From the NCBI GenBank assembly GCA_000733915.1, contig JPOM01000001.1, positions 2,351,001-2,415,000 of the forward strand: DNA of 64,000 nucleotides, written 5' to 3'. Source of the DNA: Caulobacteraceae bacterium PMMR1. GTDB lineage: Bacteria; Pseudomonadota; Alphaproteobacteria; Caulobacterales; Caulobacteraceae. Under the pieces are notes generated by a model, which saw nothing but the letters and a program-made list of their open reading frames with translations, made no database searches and was not told where the DNA came from. The translations under genes and the position numbers were made by a program. Shown one piece after another: positions 27,640-37,445 of the stretch. How positions within the stretch are numbered: position 1 is the stretch's first letter; each line of letters starts with the position of its first letter.

Positions 27640-30129
27640 ATGCAGACTCTCTCGCGGCGCTTCCTCCTGGGCGTCGGCCTGACCGCGCTCGTGGCGACCC
27701 TGACCGCCTCGATGGCGACCTTCGCCGTCGTCAGGGAGGAGCTGATCCGGCGTCAGGTCTCCACCCTGAACGACTACGTCCGCGAGCGCGCGATCAATGT
27801 CGACCGGCGCTTCTCGGCCCTGTCGGCGGTGCACGCCAGCGCCGTGCGGGAGCTGACCCAGGCCATGGACCGTCTGCGGCCGCAAACGGCGCAGGCGTTC
27901 CTGGAGCGCTACTTCCCCGAGAAGGGCGACGGCACGCGCCGCAGCCGCGACGGAGACTACGACGGCCACGCGACCGCCGATGGCGAGTACATCCACGGCA
28001 TGGGCGGGCTGATCACCCACGCCGCTGCTCTGGACCCGGTGGAGCGGAACGCCCTGGTCGCGGCCTTCCACATTGTCCAGCACTTCGGCGAAGGCGTTCA
28101 GAGCGGCTACGACAACTTCTACTTCGCCACGCCCTCCACGCGGCTGGTGATGTTCGCGCCCACGCGGGCCGATCGCCTGCTCTTCTACCGCAAGCAGGCG
28201 CCCGCCGACCTCGACATCCGCAGCGAGGAGATGATGCGAATGATTGCGCCGACGGCGGACCCCAAGCGGGTGACGCGCTGCACCTCGCTGCAGCGGCTGG
28301 TGCAGGACAACGTCGGCACGCGCACCGCCACCGCCTGTCTCACGCCGTTCGACTACAAGGGGCGCTGGGTGGGGGCGTTCGGCTCCTCCATGCAGCTGAC
28401 CGACTTCTTCGCCGGCGCGGTGCGCACGACCCTGCCCGGCGCCACCAGCCTGATCGCCCGCAGCGACGGCGAGCTGATCGCCTATCCCGGCATCGACCGC
28501 CTGGGCCGCTCGGAGGCGGCGGTGAGCGCGCTGGAGAAGCGGCTCGGGGTGAAGGCGATCGTGGACGCCGTCCGGCGGCAAGGGGGCGAGCGGGGCGTTA
28601 TCAAGAGCCCGGACGGCCGGGACGTCGTGGCCTTCGCTCGCCTGAACGGTCCGGACTGGTACCTGATGATCCGCTATCCGGCCGCGGAGGCCGAGCGCTC
28701 CGCCATGGGCACGGCGTTCTGGGTGCTGGCCATCGGCCTCCTCGCGGCCCTGATCCAGACGGCGCTGATCGTGGCCCTGGCGCGGCGGTCGCTGGCGGAG
28801 CCGCTGCGGCGGCTGGCGCAGTCCCGCGACGCAGAAGGGCGCGACCTGGGCGAGCTGCCCGCCCGCGCCGACGAGATCGGGGTGCTCGCCCGCGCGCTGC
28901 GGGACGAGCGGGCGGAGCGCGCGGCGCTGCTGGCCTCGTTGGAAGCCCGCGTGCAGGCGCGCACCGCCGAGCTCGAACGCGCCAACGCGGAGAAGTCGCG
29001 CTTCCTGGCCAACATGAGCCATGAGCTCCGTACGCCCCTGAACGGCGTCGTCGCGGTCTCCCAGATCCTCGCCGCCCAGCAGAAGACCAAGCGCAACCGC
29101 GACCTGGCGGAGCTGATCGTCTCCTCGGGCCGGCTGCTCGAGCGCGTTTTGACCGACATCTTGGACTTCGCCCGCATCGAGGCGGGGCAGATGACGCTCT
29201 CGCTCGAGCCCTTCGACCTCGGCCGCCTGGTGGAGCGCACCGCCGAACTGCACCGCGCCGCGGCGGAGGCGAAGGGGCTGGCCCTGCGCTGGTCCGTCGC
29301 GCCGCGCGCCGCGGGCGCGTACGTCGGCGATCCGATCCGCCTGACCCAGGTGCTCTCGAACCTCCTCTCCAATGCGGTCAAGTTCACCGAGGCGGGCGAG
29401 GTGGTTCTGACCGTCGCGCGCGACGACGCGGGCCTGAGCTTCGTCGTGCGCGATACCGGCATCGGCTTTGACGAGACGGTCAAGGCGCGCCTGTTCAACC
29501 GCTTCGAGCAGGCCGACGACTCCATCCGCAAGCGCTTCGGCGGCACGGGCCTGGGCCTGGCCATCTGCCGCCATCTGGTAGGCAAGATGGGCGGCGGCAT
29601 CGAGGTGGAGAGCGCGCCGGGCCGGGGCTCCGCCTTCACCGTGAGCCTGGACCTGCCCGAAGCCTCCGGCCCGACCGCAGAGGCCGCCGACGACGCCGCG
29701 GTCGCCTTGCCGCCCGGCGTGCGCGTGCTGCTGGCCGAGGACCATCCGACCAACCAGAAGATCGTGTCCCTGATCCTGGACGCCGTCGGCGTGGACCTGA
29801 CCATCGTGGGCGATGGTCGTCAGGCGCTGGAGGCGCTGCGCCGCGGGCCCGCCTTCGACGTGGTCCTGATGGACATGCAGATGCCTGAGATGGACGGGCT
29901 GAGCGCGACGCGGGCGCTGCGCGAGCTCGAGGCCGCGACCGCCGCCCCCCGCACCGCCGTCGTCATGCTGACCGCCAACGCCCTGCCCGAGCACGTGCGG
30001 TCGAGCCTGGCCGCGGGCGCGGACGCCCACGTCGCCAAGCCGCTGCAGGCGGGCGAGCTCCTGCGCCTGATCGACCGCCTGACCCGGTGCGCCGCGGAGC
30101 CGCCGCGGGCCTCAGCCGCCGTCGCCTGA
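27640..30129 (+). CDS. Hybrid sensor histidine kinase/response regulator
   Basis: An 829-residue inner-membrane hybrid kinase. Domains in order: TM 8-30; a periplasmic cache-like sensor 31-350; TM 358-381; a short linker with coiled coil 420-455; HisKA with phospho-acceptor H461 ([11 protein letters not shown]); HATPase with N box near 575 ([12 protein letters not shown]), G1 DTGIGF at 605-610 and G2 GGTGLGLAI at 634-642; and a C-terminal receiver with acidic pair E700-D701, phospho-acceptor D745 ([11 protein letters not shown]) and conserved K near 795 (VAKPLQ). No Hpt domain follows, so a separate phosphotransferase is implied. An in-frame ATG at 27619 is an alternative start. Its 3' end overlaps trpS by 18 bases tail to tail. 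Confidence 0.93.
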   Translation: MQTLSRRFLLGVGLTALVATLTASMATFAVVREELIRRQVSTLNDYVRERAINVDRRFSALSAVHASAVRELTQAMDRLRPQTAQAFLERYFPEKGDGTRRSRDGDYDGHATADGEYIHGMGGLITHAAALDPVERNALVAAFHIVQHFGEGVQSGYDNFYFATPSTRLVMFAPTRADRLLFYRKQAPADLDIRSEEMMRMIAPTADPKRVTRCTSLQRLVQDNVGTRTATACLTPFDYKGRWVGAFGSSMQLTDFFAGAVRTTLPGATSLIARSDGELIAYPGIDRLGRSEAAVSALEKRLGVKAIVDAVRRQGGERGVIKSPDGRDVVAFARLNGPDWYLMIRYPAAEAERSAMGTAFWVLAIGLLAALIQTALIVALARRSLAEPLRRLAQSRDAEGRDLGELPARADEIGVLARALRDERAERAALLASLEARVQARTAELERANAEKSRFLANMSHELRTPLNGVVAVSQILAAQQKTKRNRDLAELIVSSGRLLERVLTDILDFARIEAGQMTLSLEPFDLGRLVERTAELHRAAAEAKGLALRWSVAPRAAGAYVGDPIRLTQVLSNLLSNAVKFTEAGEVVLTVARDDAGLSFVVRDTGIGFDETVKARLFNRFEQADDSIRKRFGGTGLGLAICRHLVGKMGGGIEVESAPGRGSAFTVSLDLPEASGPTAEAADDAAVALPPGVRVLLAEDHPTNQKIVSLILDAVGVDLTIVGDGRQALEALRRGPAFDVVLMDMQMPEMDGLSATRALRELEAATAAPRTAVVMLTANALPEHVRSSLAAGADAHVAKPLQAGELLRLIDRLTRCAAEPPRASAAVA

Positions 30130-31170
30130 TCCGCGCCAGAAGCCGACGATCGCCTTCACCTCGTCCACGATCGGCTCGGCCACGGCCCGGGCGCGCAGGG
30201 CGCCCGCCTTCAGCACCCGGTCGACTTCGGCGGGATCGGCGAGGTAGCGCCGCATGGCCTCGGACACGGGGCGCAGCTGCTCCACCGCCAGCTCCGCCAG
30301 CGCCGGCTTGAAGACGCCGAAGCCCTGGCCGCCGAAGCGGCGCAGCACCTCGGCCCGGTCGATGTCCGCCAGCGCCGCATAGATCGCCACCAGGTTCCGA
30401 GCCTCCGGCCGGCTCTCCAGGCCCTCGGCGGTCTCGGGCAGGGGCTCGGGGTCGGTCCGGGCCTTGCGGATCTTGGCCGCGATCGTATCGGCGTCGTCGG
30501 TCAGGTTGATCCGCGACAGGTCCGAGGCGTCGGACTTCGACATCTTGGCCAGTCCGTCGCGGAGGCTCATGACCCGCGTCGCCGGCCCCTGGATCACCGG
30601 CTCGGGCAGGGGGAACCAGCCGGGCCGGCCGAAGTCGTTGTTGAACTTCTGGGCGATGTCGCGGGTCAGCTCCAGATGCTGTTTCTGGTCCTCGCCCACC
30701 GGCACGTGGGTGGCCTTGTAGGCCAAGATGTCGGCGGCCTGCAGCACGGGGTAGGTGTAGAGGCCGACGCTGGAGCGCTCCTTGTGCTTGCCGCTCTTCT
30801 CCTTGAACTGGGTCATGCGGTCCAGCCAGCCCAGGCGCGCGACGCAGTTGAAGATCCAGGCCAGCTCCGCGTGCGCCGGCACGGCCGACTGGGGGAAGAT
30901 GGTGGAGCGCGCCGGGTCCAGGCCCGAGGCGAGATAGGCGGCCGCGATCTCCCGCGTCTGGTCCTTCAGCCGGGCTGGGTCCTGCCAGACGGTGATGGCG
31001 TGCAGGTCGGCGACGAACAGGAAGCACGGCGGCCCGCCAGCCTGGTTCTGCAGCGCCACAAAACGCCTCAGCGCGCCAAGGTAGTTGCCCAGGTGCAGAG
31101 CGCCTGAGGCCTGGATGCCCGAGAGCACCCGCTCAGGGCCGGCGTAGGGAGGGGGCGAAGGGTCGCTCAT
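30112..31170 (-). CDS. trpS: Tryptophanyl-tRNA synthetase
   Basis: Class I synthetase charging tRNA-Trp. The 352-residue product has the HIGH-equivalent GALHLGNY at 23-30 and KMSKS at 209-213, with the tryptophan pocket motif [13 protein letters not shown] near 95-107 and [18 protein letters not shown] near 157-174. Start ATG at 31170. The 3' end overlaps the hybrid kinase gene by 18 bases in convergent orientation. It lies 49 bases downstream of the DNA ligase stop, so they may be co-transcribed. Confidence 0.97.
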   Translation of the reverse strand: MSDPSPPPYAGPERVLSGIQASGALHLGNYLGALRRFVALQNQAGGPPCFLFVADLHAITVWQDPARLKDQTREIAAAYLASGLDPARSTIFPQSAVPAHAELAWIFNCVARLGWLDRMTQFKEKSGKHKERSSVGLYTYPVLQAADILAYKATHVPVGEDQKQHLELTRDIAQKFNNDFGRPGWFPLPEPVIQGPATRVMSLRDGLAKMSKSDASDLSRINLTDDADTIAAKIRKARTDPEPLPETAEGLESRPEARNLVAIYAALADIDRAEVLRRFGGQGFGVFKPALAELAVEQLRPVSEAMRRYLADPAEVDRVLKAGALRARAVAEPIVDEVKAIVGFWRGSGDGG

Positions 31171-31219
31171 GGCCGCGCGAGCTAGCGGGGCCGGGCGGGG
31201 CCTGCAAGGGAAAGCCGCC

Positions 31220-32845
31220 TCAGGCCCGTCCCGCCTCCATCCGCGCCAACAGGCGTTCCAGCGCGCCGAGCTCGTCGGCCTCGGCGGCGGGCTTGTCCCA
31301 GCGGATCCGGTTGATGCGGGGAAACCGCATGGCGACGCCCGAGCGGTGACGCGTCGAGCGCTGCAGCCCCTCGAAGGCGATCTCCAGCACGAGGCCGAAG
31401 CCCCGGTCCGCGCGCACGGCCCGCACGGGACCGTAGCGCTGGACGGTGTGATCGCGCACGAACTTGTCCAGCTGGCGCAGCTCCTCGTCGGTGATGCCGG
31501 AATAGGCCTTTCCGACCGGCGTCAGCTCGCCCGCGTTCCACACACCGAAGGTGTAGTCGGAATAGTAGCTGGAGCGCCGCCCGTGGCCGCGCTGGGCGTA
31601 CATCATGACGGCGTCCACCAGATAGGCCTCGCGCTTCCACTTGAACCAGGGGCCCTTCGGCCGTCCGGCCTCGTAGGGGCTGTCCCAGCGCTTCAGCATC
31701 AGACCCTCTGCGGACTGCGGATCGCCCGGCGGCGGCTCGGCGCGGATCTCGGCCAGCTCCGCCCAGCTCGTGAACGGCACCAGGGGCGAGAGGTCCAGGC
31801 GCGGCCCGCCGTGGTGCGCGACGCAGCTTTCCAGGCGGGCGCGACGCTCGGCGAAGGGCAGGGCGCGGGCGTCGCCCTGGGCGTCGGCCAGCAGGTCATA
31901 GGCGCGGATGCCCGCCGGGTAGCGCTCCATCAGGGCGGAGCTCGCCGTCTTGCGGTTGAGCCGCTGCTGCAGCTCGGCGAAGGCGCCCACGCGCCCGTCG
32001 CGCAGCACCAGCAGCTCGCCGTCGATGACGCCCTCGAAGCTCAGGGCGGCCATGAGGTCGGGAAAGGCCCCGGAGATCTCCTCCCCCGTGCGGCTGTAAA
32101 GGCGCGAGACGCCGGCCTCGCGCACCGCCTGCACCCGGATGCCGTCCCACTTCCACTCCGCGGCGTAGTCGGCGGGATCGAGGCGGGCGAGGTCCACGCC
32201 CTCGTCCAGCGGCTGGGCGAGCATGGTCGGGCGGAAGCGCCCCGGGCGGTCGGGGTCGGGCCGTTCGCCCCGCCCCTCCAGCCAGGCGAACAGCTCCGCA
32301 TAGGGCGGCTCCACCGCGTGCCAGACTTCCTCCACCTCCGACAGGGCGACCGCCTGGCCATAGCCGCGGGCGAGGTCGGCGGCGGCCTGCTTGGCGAGGC
32401 GGGCGGAGACGCCGACGCGCAGCTCGCCGGTCAGCAGCTTCAGCAGGGCCCAGCGTCCCGTCGCGTCGAGCGCGTCCATCCAGCCCTCCAGCAGGCCGGG
32501 CGTGGCGGCGGGGTGGGCGGCGCGGAGCGTGTCGACCACCTCGTCGAGCTCGGGCTCGCGATTGGCGCCCGGCCGGGCGGGCCAGACGAGGGCTGTGGTC
32601 TCCGCCAGGTCGCCGACGAAGTCGTAGGACCAGCCGAACAGGACGGGATCGAGCCGGCTCTCCACCGCCTTGCGGATCATGGCGGGCTTGGCGGCGTGGA
32701 AGGTCAGGTCGCCGGTGAGCGCCGCCAGCGCCCAGCCGCGCTCGGGGTCGGGCGCCGTGCGCAGGTAGTCGCGCACCAGGGTGAGCTTGGCGTTGCGGGA
32801 CGGCGTGAAGGAGAGCCGGTCGAGCAGGGCCGCGAAGGCGCGCAT
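31220..32845 (-). CDS. ATP-dependent DNA ligase (LigC/LigB-like, ligase-associated DNA-repair type)
   Basis: A 541-residue ATP-dependent ligase. The N-terminal DNA-binding domain covers residues 1-205. The nucleotidyltransferase domain has the adenylated lysine K232 ([10 protein letters not shown], motif I), [14 protein letters not shown] and [14 protein letters not shown] (motifs III/IIIa), [12 protein letters not shown] (IV) and [19 protein letters not shown] (V), followed by an OB fold. Alphaproteobacterial ligases of this type usually sit in an operon with an exonuclease, a DEXH helicase and a PdeM endonuclease; none of those is beside it here. Upstream lies a decayed hybrid kinase, downstream trpS. 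Confidence 0.93.
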   Translation of the reverse strand: MRAFAALLDRLSFTPSRNAKLTLVRDYLRTAPDPERGWALAALTGDLTFHAAKPAMIRKAVESRLDPVLFGWSYDFVGDLAETTALVWPARPGANREPELDEVVDTLRAAHPAATPGLLEGWMDALDATGRWALLKLLTGELRVGVSARLAKQAAADLARGYGQAVALSEVEEVWHAVEPPYAELFAWLEGRGERPDPDRPGRFRPTMLAQPLDEGVDLARLDPADYAAEWKWDGIRVQAVREAGVSRLYSRTGEEISGAFPDLMAALSFEGVIDGELLVLRDGRVGAFAELQQRLNRKTASSALMERYPAGIRAYDLLADAQGDARALPFAERRARLESCVAHHGGPRLDLSPLVPFTSWAELAEIRAEPPPGDPQSAEGLMLKRWDSPYEAGRPKGPWFKWKREAYLVDAVMMYAQRGHGRRSSYYSDYTFGVWNAGELTPVGKAYSGITDEELRQLDKFVRDHTVQRYGPVRAVRADRGFGLVLEIAFEGLQRSTRHRSGVAMRFPRINRIRWDKPAAEADELGALERLLARMEAGRA

Positions 32846-32892
32846 GGCTCACACCTAGGGCCCGGCGGGCGCAGGGCCAATGCAGACGCGGG

Positions 32893-33457
32893 TCAATTCG
32901 CCTCGCGCCGCGGCGCCGCCTCGACCAGGGCGGCGGCGAGCTCCGCCGCCAGGGCCTCCAGCCGGTCGGGCTTTGCGAGGAGGCGCGGGCCCTCGCGCGC
33001 GGCCTCGGCGGCGGCTTCGCTTTAGCCGGCGGCGAGCACGGCGGGCAGGCCGGGGGGGGGAGGCCCTAGCCGAGCGTGCTCTCGATGCGGACCTCGCCGC
33101 CCGACGCCTGCGCAAAGCCGTACACCCGGCTGAGACCCAGCCCCCATGCCCTGGCCCACGCCCTTGGTGGTGAAGAAGGGCTCAAAGACGCGGTTCACCA
33201 GCTCGGGCGCCATGCCCTGGCCGCTGTCGGCCACTGCGATCTCGACGAAGTCGCCCGAGGGCGCGGTTGGCGGCGGCGAGCTCGTCGGCGCGCTCCGACA
33301 GCGCCCGGTTGGCGCGCTGCAGCTCGGCTTGCGCAGCGCCCCGCACGACCAGGATCAGGGAGCCCATGCCGGCCAGGATCGCCAGCGCCGCATACTGCGC
33401 CGCCGCGCCGCGAGGGGCGACGGCGCGCCCGACCCTGGGCGATCTTGTGCGGCTCAT
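32893..33457 (-). pseudogene. Decayed hybrid sensor histidine kinase (internally deleted remnant)
   Basis: The order on the minus strand is recognisable but broken. It opens with an intact N-terminus (MSRTRSPRVG), a TM segment [16 protein letters not shown] and a coiled coil [20 protein letters not shown]. Directly after it, in another frame, comes the second half of an HATPase domain ([34 protein letters not shown]), and after one extra G near 33143 a third frame ([20 protein letters not shown]) ending in a TAG. A last segment after another stop reads LLAKPDRLEALAAELAAAL, resembling the end of a receiver domain. HisKA, most of HATPase and most of the receiver are missing. This is true decay by deletions, not sequencing noise. 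Confidence 0.82.
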
Positions 33458-33539
33458 CCGCGCTCCGACTTACGCTTGGCGGCACTGTGGCGGCGCTATG
33501 TCGCAGGCGCTAGCTTTCTCTGCTAAGCCTGTTTCCCGC

Positions 33540-33836
33540 TCAGGCTTCGAGCAGCTTGCCGAGCTCTCCCAGATAGGCCCGGAAGGCGCTCCGGCCCTCG
33601 TCCGTAAGGCGCACCCGGGTGAGGGGCTTGCGGTTCACGAAGGTCTTGTCCAGCGCGATGTAGCCCGCCTCCTCCAGCTTGCGCAGGTGGACGGATAGGT
33701 TGCCGTCGGTGACCTGAAGGCGGCGCTTCAGCTCGTTGAAGTCCGCGCCGCCCGCGCCCGTCAGATAGGCCATGACGCCCAGCCGCACGCGGCCGTGGAT
33801 CACCTCGTCGATGGCCTCGATGTCGAAGCCGTCCAT
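33540..33836 (-). CDS. Winged-helix transcriptional regulator (MarR/ArsR-like)
   Basis: A 98-residue one-domain regulator. The helix-turn-helix and wing are visible: FNELKRRLQVTDGNLSVHLRKLEEAGYI (residues 33-60), then NRKPLTRVRLTDEGRSAF. This is the winged-helix DNA-binding domain family found with membrane-protein partners, as here: its start overlaps the stop of the upstream gene (TGATG). The pair probably shares one promoter, which holds a perfect palindrome at 34502-34516 that could be the binding site. No ligand-binding domain is present, so signal input may come from the membrane partner. Confidence 0.88.
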   Translation of the reverse strand: MDGFDIEAIDEVIHGRVRLGVMAYLTGAGGADFNELKRRLQVTDGNLSVHLRKLEEAGYIALDKTFVNRKPLTRVRLTDEGRSAFRAYLGELGKLLEA

Positions 33837-34459
33837 CACGCGTCGTGCCGGGGCGTCTCGGCCCGGGCCAGAGCCAGGCCCGGCACGCAGAGCAGGAGCA
33901 CCAGCGCCGCCGCATAGGCAAGGTACTGCTCGGGCCGGCCGGACAGGGCCGCGACCCCGATCGCGGAGGCGAAGGCGCCGTAGGGCACGATCTTGAGCCA
34001 CCCCAGGTCCGCCACCTGGCCCGCCACCATCCACGCAATGCCGTAGCTGGTCAGCACGAAGGGCGCGATCGCATAGAGCACGAGGCCGGAGTTCACGGCG
34101 TAGCCCGCCGCGGCCAGGGCCAGGATGAAGGCGAAAATGCCGATGCCGAGCCCCTTCCACAGCGCCAGCATGGCCTGGTTGCCGATCGGCTTGGGGCCTT
34201 GCCTTGCGCAGCGGGCCTTCATGGGGAAAAGGATCGCAAGGAACAGGATCATCGAGGCGGGCCAGATGCTGTTGGCGACCCAGGCGTTCGGTCGCCAGAC
34301 CTCGGCGTTCACCGCCCAGGTGAGCACGCTGGCGGTGGCGAACACGCCTCCCGCGATGACGGCGATGATGTTGCCGCGCAGCGAGCCGCGCCCGCCGGCG
34401 TCGGCCATGCTTCTCATGTAGCTGAGATCGTCCTTCAGGATGTTCAGTTCGGTATTCAT
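33836..34459 (-). CDS. Six-helix membrane protein paired with the winged-helix regulator
   Basis: A 207-residue polytopic protein without recognised enzymatic motifs. After a charged 28-residue N-tail (MNTELNILKDDLSYMRSMADAG) there are about six hydrophobic helices, among them NIIAVIAGGVFATASVLTWAV, SIWPASMILFLAILFP, GLGIGIFAFILALAAAGYAV, LYAIAPFVLTSYGIAWMVAG and YLAYAAALVLLLCVPGLAL. The last codon overlaps the regulator start. Similar membrane-protein/wHTH pairs occur across Caulobacterales and Sphingomonadales; function is not established. The promoter region upstream carries a 15-bp palindrome. Confidence 0.82.
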   Translation of the reverse strand: MNTELNILKDDLSYMRSMADAGGRGSLRGNIIAVIAGGVFATASVLTWAVNAEVWRPNAWVANSIWPASMILFLAILFPMKARCARQGPKPIGNQAMLALWKGLGIGIFAFILALAAAGYAVNSGLVLYAIAPFVLTSYGIAWMVAGQVADLGWLKIVPYGAFASAIGVAALSGRPEQYLAYAAALVLLLCVPGLALARAETPRHDA

Positions 34460-34501
34460 GCGTGAGCCTCCTCAGTTCGCGGCCCCCACATACGCCAATG
34501 A

Positions 34502-34516
34502 CTTTACTAAGTAAAG
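34502..34516. promoter_or_regulatory. Perfect 15-bp palindrome, candidate operator of the winged-helix regulator
   Basis: CTTTACT-A-AGTAAAG, seven-base arms around one central base, located 43-57 bases upstream of the membrane-protein/regulator operon and about 100 bases upstream of the divergent TPR gene. It is the only AT-rich stretch in the interval. Winged-helix dimers commonly bind such 14-16 bp inverted repeats, and autoregulation is the simplest reading. Confidence 0.65.
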
Positions 34517-34616
34517 CGCACTGAGGAAGCTGGGTGGGCGGCTGGATGGGGCGGCGGGATCAAAGCCCGCCCCGCCTCGGGTGGCGAACGCGACCCGACG
34601 GCAGTATGTTGGGATC

Positions 34617-35276
34617 ATGACGATGCGCGCCCCAATCCGGGCGGGAACAAGGGTGCTTGCGACCGGCGCGCTGCTGGCCGGGCTGGCGGCGACCGCTCCG
34701 GCGGGGGCGGCGGTCAGCGTCTTCGGCGGCGGGGAGGCCGCGCGGGAGTGCTATCTCGCCGCCAAGCACGGCCGGCGTGACGAGGCGGGGCTCGCGTCCT
34801 GCACCACCGCGCTTGACACCCACGCCCTCTCCGGCAAGGACTATGCGGGTACCCTGATCAACCGCGGGGTCCTTTACCTGCTCCGCGGGGCCTATGCGGA
34901 GGCGGAGCGCGACCTGACGGCCGCCATCAGCGCGGAGCCGACCATCGGCGACGGCTGGGTGAACCGCGGCGCTGCGCGTATCGCGGCGCACCGCTTCCAG
35001 GAAGGGATCGCCGACCTCGACAAGGGCCTGGAGCTCGGGTCGCAGGAGCCGGAGAAGGCCTATTACAACCGCGGTTTGGCGCGGGAGCGGCTGGACGACG
35101 TCAAAGGCGCCTATCTCGACTACTGGAAGGCGGCGGAGCTCGCGCCGACGTGGGACGCCCCCAAGGCCGAACTGGCGCGCTTCAAGGTGCAGGAGGCCGT
35201 GCCGGGGCCGACGCCGCCGCCGTCGCAGCCCCCGCGCAAGTCGGGTCGCGGAACGGGCAAGTCGGGCGCGGGTTAA
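34617..35276 (+). CDS. Exported TPR protein
   Basis: A 219-residue protein. From the ATG at 34617 an N-terminal signal (RVLATGALLAGLAATAPAGAAV) is visible. The mature part has three to four TPR units, for example DYAGTLINRGVLYLLRGAYAEAERDLTAAI, GDGWVNRGAARIAAHR and EKAYYNRGLARERLDDVKGAYLDYWKA. It ends in a Pro/Lys-rich tail. ECYLAAKHGRRDEAGLASCTTAL near residue 45 has two cysteines placed as in Sel1/TPR periplasmic proteins. Start choice rests on a GGGA just upstream; GTG at 34581 is an alternative. Function unknown. Confidence 0.82.
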   Translation: MTMRAPIRAGTRVLATGALLAGLAATAPAGAAVSVFGGGEAARECYLAAKHGRRDEAGLASCTTALDTHALSGKDYAGTLINRGVLYLLRGAYAEAERDLTAAISAEPTIGDGWVNRGAARIAAHRFQEGIADLDKGLELGSQEPEKAYYNRGLARERLDDVKGAYLDYWKAAELAPTWDAPKAELARFKVQEAVPGPTPPPSQPPRKSGRGTGKSGAG

Positions 35277-35308
35277 GCGGGGCGTCTTCAAACCTCGCGA
35301 GGGGCGCC

Positions 35309-36694
35309 ATGGCCGGGGTCGGCAAGCTCAATCCCTTCTCGCCGCTGAACAAGGCCAAGGCCCGGGCGGGCTGGTTCCGCAACCGGCGCAAGGCGCGCCA
35401 CCTCGTCAAGGCCGCCAAGCGCGACCTCGCCCGCCGCACCGAGGCCGCCCGTCACGCCCACGACAGGGTGAAGGCGCGCGAGACCGAGAAGAAAGCGCTC
35501 AGGCGCGCGGAAAAGGCGCACGCGCGGGCCCTGAAGCTCGCCGCGGCTGCGCCCGCGCGCCAGAAGCTGCCGGCCAAGCTCGCAAACAAGCCCGCTCCGA
35601 TGAGCGCCCTGGGCTACCTGGTCCTGGCCGGCCTTATCCTGGCCTGGCCGCGGGAGGCGGGCGGCGCGCGCCCGAGCTTGAGGTCGCTGCTGGGCGGGCG
35701 GCTTAAGCCCGGTCCGGCCGAAGAGGTTGACCATGCGGCGGCGACGGAGCCCGGGCGCGGACGCGGCGCCCGAACGCCGACCGACATCCCCAAGCGCGGG
35801 TGGAAAGATATACTGATCCGCACCTGGAGCGAGTTCAACGAGGACCGCATCACCGCGGTGGCGGGCGGCGTCGCCTTTTTCTCGCTGCTGGCGCTGTTTC
35901 CGGCGCTGGCGGCCTTCGTCTCGCTCTACGGCCTCTTCGCCGACGTCACGACGGTGCAGAAGCAGTTGAACTTCCTGGCCGGCGTGTTGCCGGGCGGGGC
36001 TCTGACCGTCGTCGGCGACGAGCTGACGCGGCTGACCTCCAGCAAGCACGGAGGCCTAAGCTTCGCCCTGGTGCTGTCGGTCCTGCTCTCGCTCTGGAGC
36101 GCCAACTCCGGCGTGAAGGCGCTCTTCGACGGCTTGAACGTCGCCTACGAACAGAAGGAGCGGCGCGGATTTGTGAAGCTCACCCTGGTGTCGCTGGCCT
36201 TCACCCTCGGCAGCATCGCCTTCGTGCTGCTGGCTCTGGGCGCGGTGGTCGCCGCGCCGGCGGTGCTGAGCTTCCTGCACCTGCCCAGCAACATCTCAGG
36301 CCTGGCGCTGCTGCGCTGGCCGGTGCTCCTGGTGGTCACCGCAGGCGTGCTGTCGCTCCTCTACCGCTTCGGGCCGAGCCGCGAGCATGCGAGGTGGCGG
36401 TGGGTCACGCCCGGCAGCCTGGCCGCGGCCGTGCTCTGGCTGGTCGTGAGCCTGCTCTTCAGCTGGTACGTCGGCCACTTCGGCAGCTACAACAAGACCT
36501 ACGGCGCGCTGGGCGCGGTGGCCGGCTTTATGACCTGGATGTGGCTGTCGGTGATCGTGGTGCTGTTCGGCGCGGAGCTGAACGCGGAGATCGAGCATCA
36601 GACCGCGGTCGACACCACCACGGGCCAGCCCCAGATGATCGGCGCGCGCGGGGCCAAGATGGCCGACGAGATCGGGGCTGCAAAGGCGCACTGA
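35309..36694 (+). CDS. YihY/BrkB family inner-membrane protein with basic N-terminal extension
   Basis: A 461-residue protein. The C-terminal 290 residues are a YihY/virulence factor BrkB domain with six to seven membrane helices. It starts at FNEDRITAVAGGVAFFSLLALFP and includes SANSGVKALFDGLNVAYE, the conserved WRWVTPGSLAAAVLWLVVSLLFSWYV and FGSYNKTYGALGAVAGFMTWMWLS. The first 95 residues form an unusual K/R/A-rich region (KARHLVKAAKRDLARRTEAA), followed by one extra hydrophobic segment MSALGYLVLAGLILAW. BrkB proteins were once taken for RNase BN; their role is unclear. Start ATG at 35309. It follows the TPR gene by 32 bases on the same strand. Confidence 0.9.
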   Translation: MAGVGKLNPFSPLNKAKARAGWFRNRRKARHLVKAAKRDLARRTEAARHAHDRVKARETEKKALRRAEKAHARALKLAAAAPARQKLPAKLANKPAPMSALGYLVLAGLILAWPREAGGARPSLRSLLGGRLKPGPAEEVDHAAATEPGRGRGARTPTDIPKRGWKDILIRTWSEFNEDRITAVAGGVAFFSLLALFPALAAFVSLYGLFADVTTVQKQLNFLAGVLPGGALTVVGDELTRLTSSKHGGLSFALVLSVLLSLWSANSGVKALFDGLNVAYEQKERRGFVKLTLVSLAFTLGSIAFVLLALGAVVAAPAVLSFLHLPSNISGLALLRWPVLLVVTAGVLSLLYRFGPSREHARWRWVTPGSLAAAVLWLVVSLLFSWYVGHFGSYNKTYGALGAVAGFMTWMWLSVIVVLFGAELNAEIEHQTAVDTTTGQPQMIGARGAKMADEIGAAKAH

Positions 36695-36779
36695 GGCGGG
36701 CTCCCGTCCCTCGACCGAGCGATTGACCTCGCCGCCGCCCGGGCCGATGCTGGCTTTTACAAGACCAGGAGGACGCGCC

Positions 36780-37376
36780 ATGGCCGACGGCGAAGACCAT
36801 CCCCGCGCCAAGTTCCACGCCATGACCGAGGGCACGGCGGAGGACTGGGGCGTGATCGCGCGCGCCGCCGCCGAGTTCCAGCGCGGTCTGCCCGATCGGA
36901 TCTTGCAGCACCTGCAGCTGCTGCGGGGCGACTGCGGCGGCTTTGCGGTGGATCGGTTCGAGCACTGCCTGCAGACGGCGACCCGGGCCTACCGCGCCGG
37001 GGAGGACGAGGAGTACGTCGTTTGCGCCCTGGTGCACGACATCGGCGACACGCTCGGCCCCGCCAACCATGCCGACGTCGCCGGCGTGATCATGCAGCCC
37101 TACGTCTCGGAAGAGAACCACTTCATGGTCGCCCGCCACGCCGTCTTCCAGGGCTACTACTACTTCCATCACCTGGGGTTGGACCGCGACATGCGCGAGC
37201 AGTTCCGCGGCCACCCGGCCTTCGAGCGCACGGCCCGGTTCTGCCACCAGTACGATCAGGCGGCCTTCGACCCGGGTTACGACTCCATGCCGCTGGAGGC
37301 CTTCGAGCCGATGCTGCGCCGGGTCTTCGCCGCACCCAAGCGCTCGATGTATCTGCGCTCGGACAAGGCGGCCTGA
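36780..37376 (+). CDS. HD-domain protein, PhnZ/inositol-oxygenase-like
   Basis: A 198-residue protein with a very good Shine-Dalgarno (AGGAGG, 7 bases before the ATG). HD-fold metal ligands are H62 (FEHCLQTA), H86-D87 (ALVHDIGD) and H97 (GPANHADV), followed by HFMVARHAVFQGYYYFHHLG, whose extra histidines resemble the mixed-valent di-iron oxygenases PhnZ and MIOX. Whether it is an oxygenase or a hydrolase cannot be decided by eye. No phosphonate genes flank it. Two candidate upstream in-frame starts lack a ribosome site. It is convergent with the DUF2269 gene. Confidence 0.87.
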   Translation: MADGEDHPRAKFHAMTEGTAEDWGVIARAAAEFQRGLPDRILQHLQLLRGDCGGFAVDRFEHCLQTATRAYRAGEDEEYVVCALVHDIGDTLGPANHADVAGVIMQPYVSEENHFMVARHAVFQGYYYFHHLGLDRDMREQFRGHPAFERTARFCHQYDQAAFDPGYDSMPLEAFEPMLRRVFAAPKRSMYLRSDKAA

Positions 37377-37445
37377 GCGGAGCCGGGCGCCTCGACCCCA
37401 AGCTGCGCCGCCTGTGGCTGGACGCGCTCGGCCGCAGCTGGGGCG

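Noticed and set aside
37380..37445. Protein-like stretch RLDPKLRRLWLDALGRSWG between the HD and DUF2269 genes
   Set aside because: Too short, no start or ribosome site, and the same bases form an AGCTGCG/CGCAGCT inverted repeat; it may be chance or a weak terminator.
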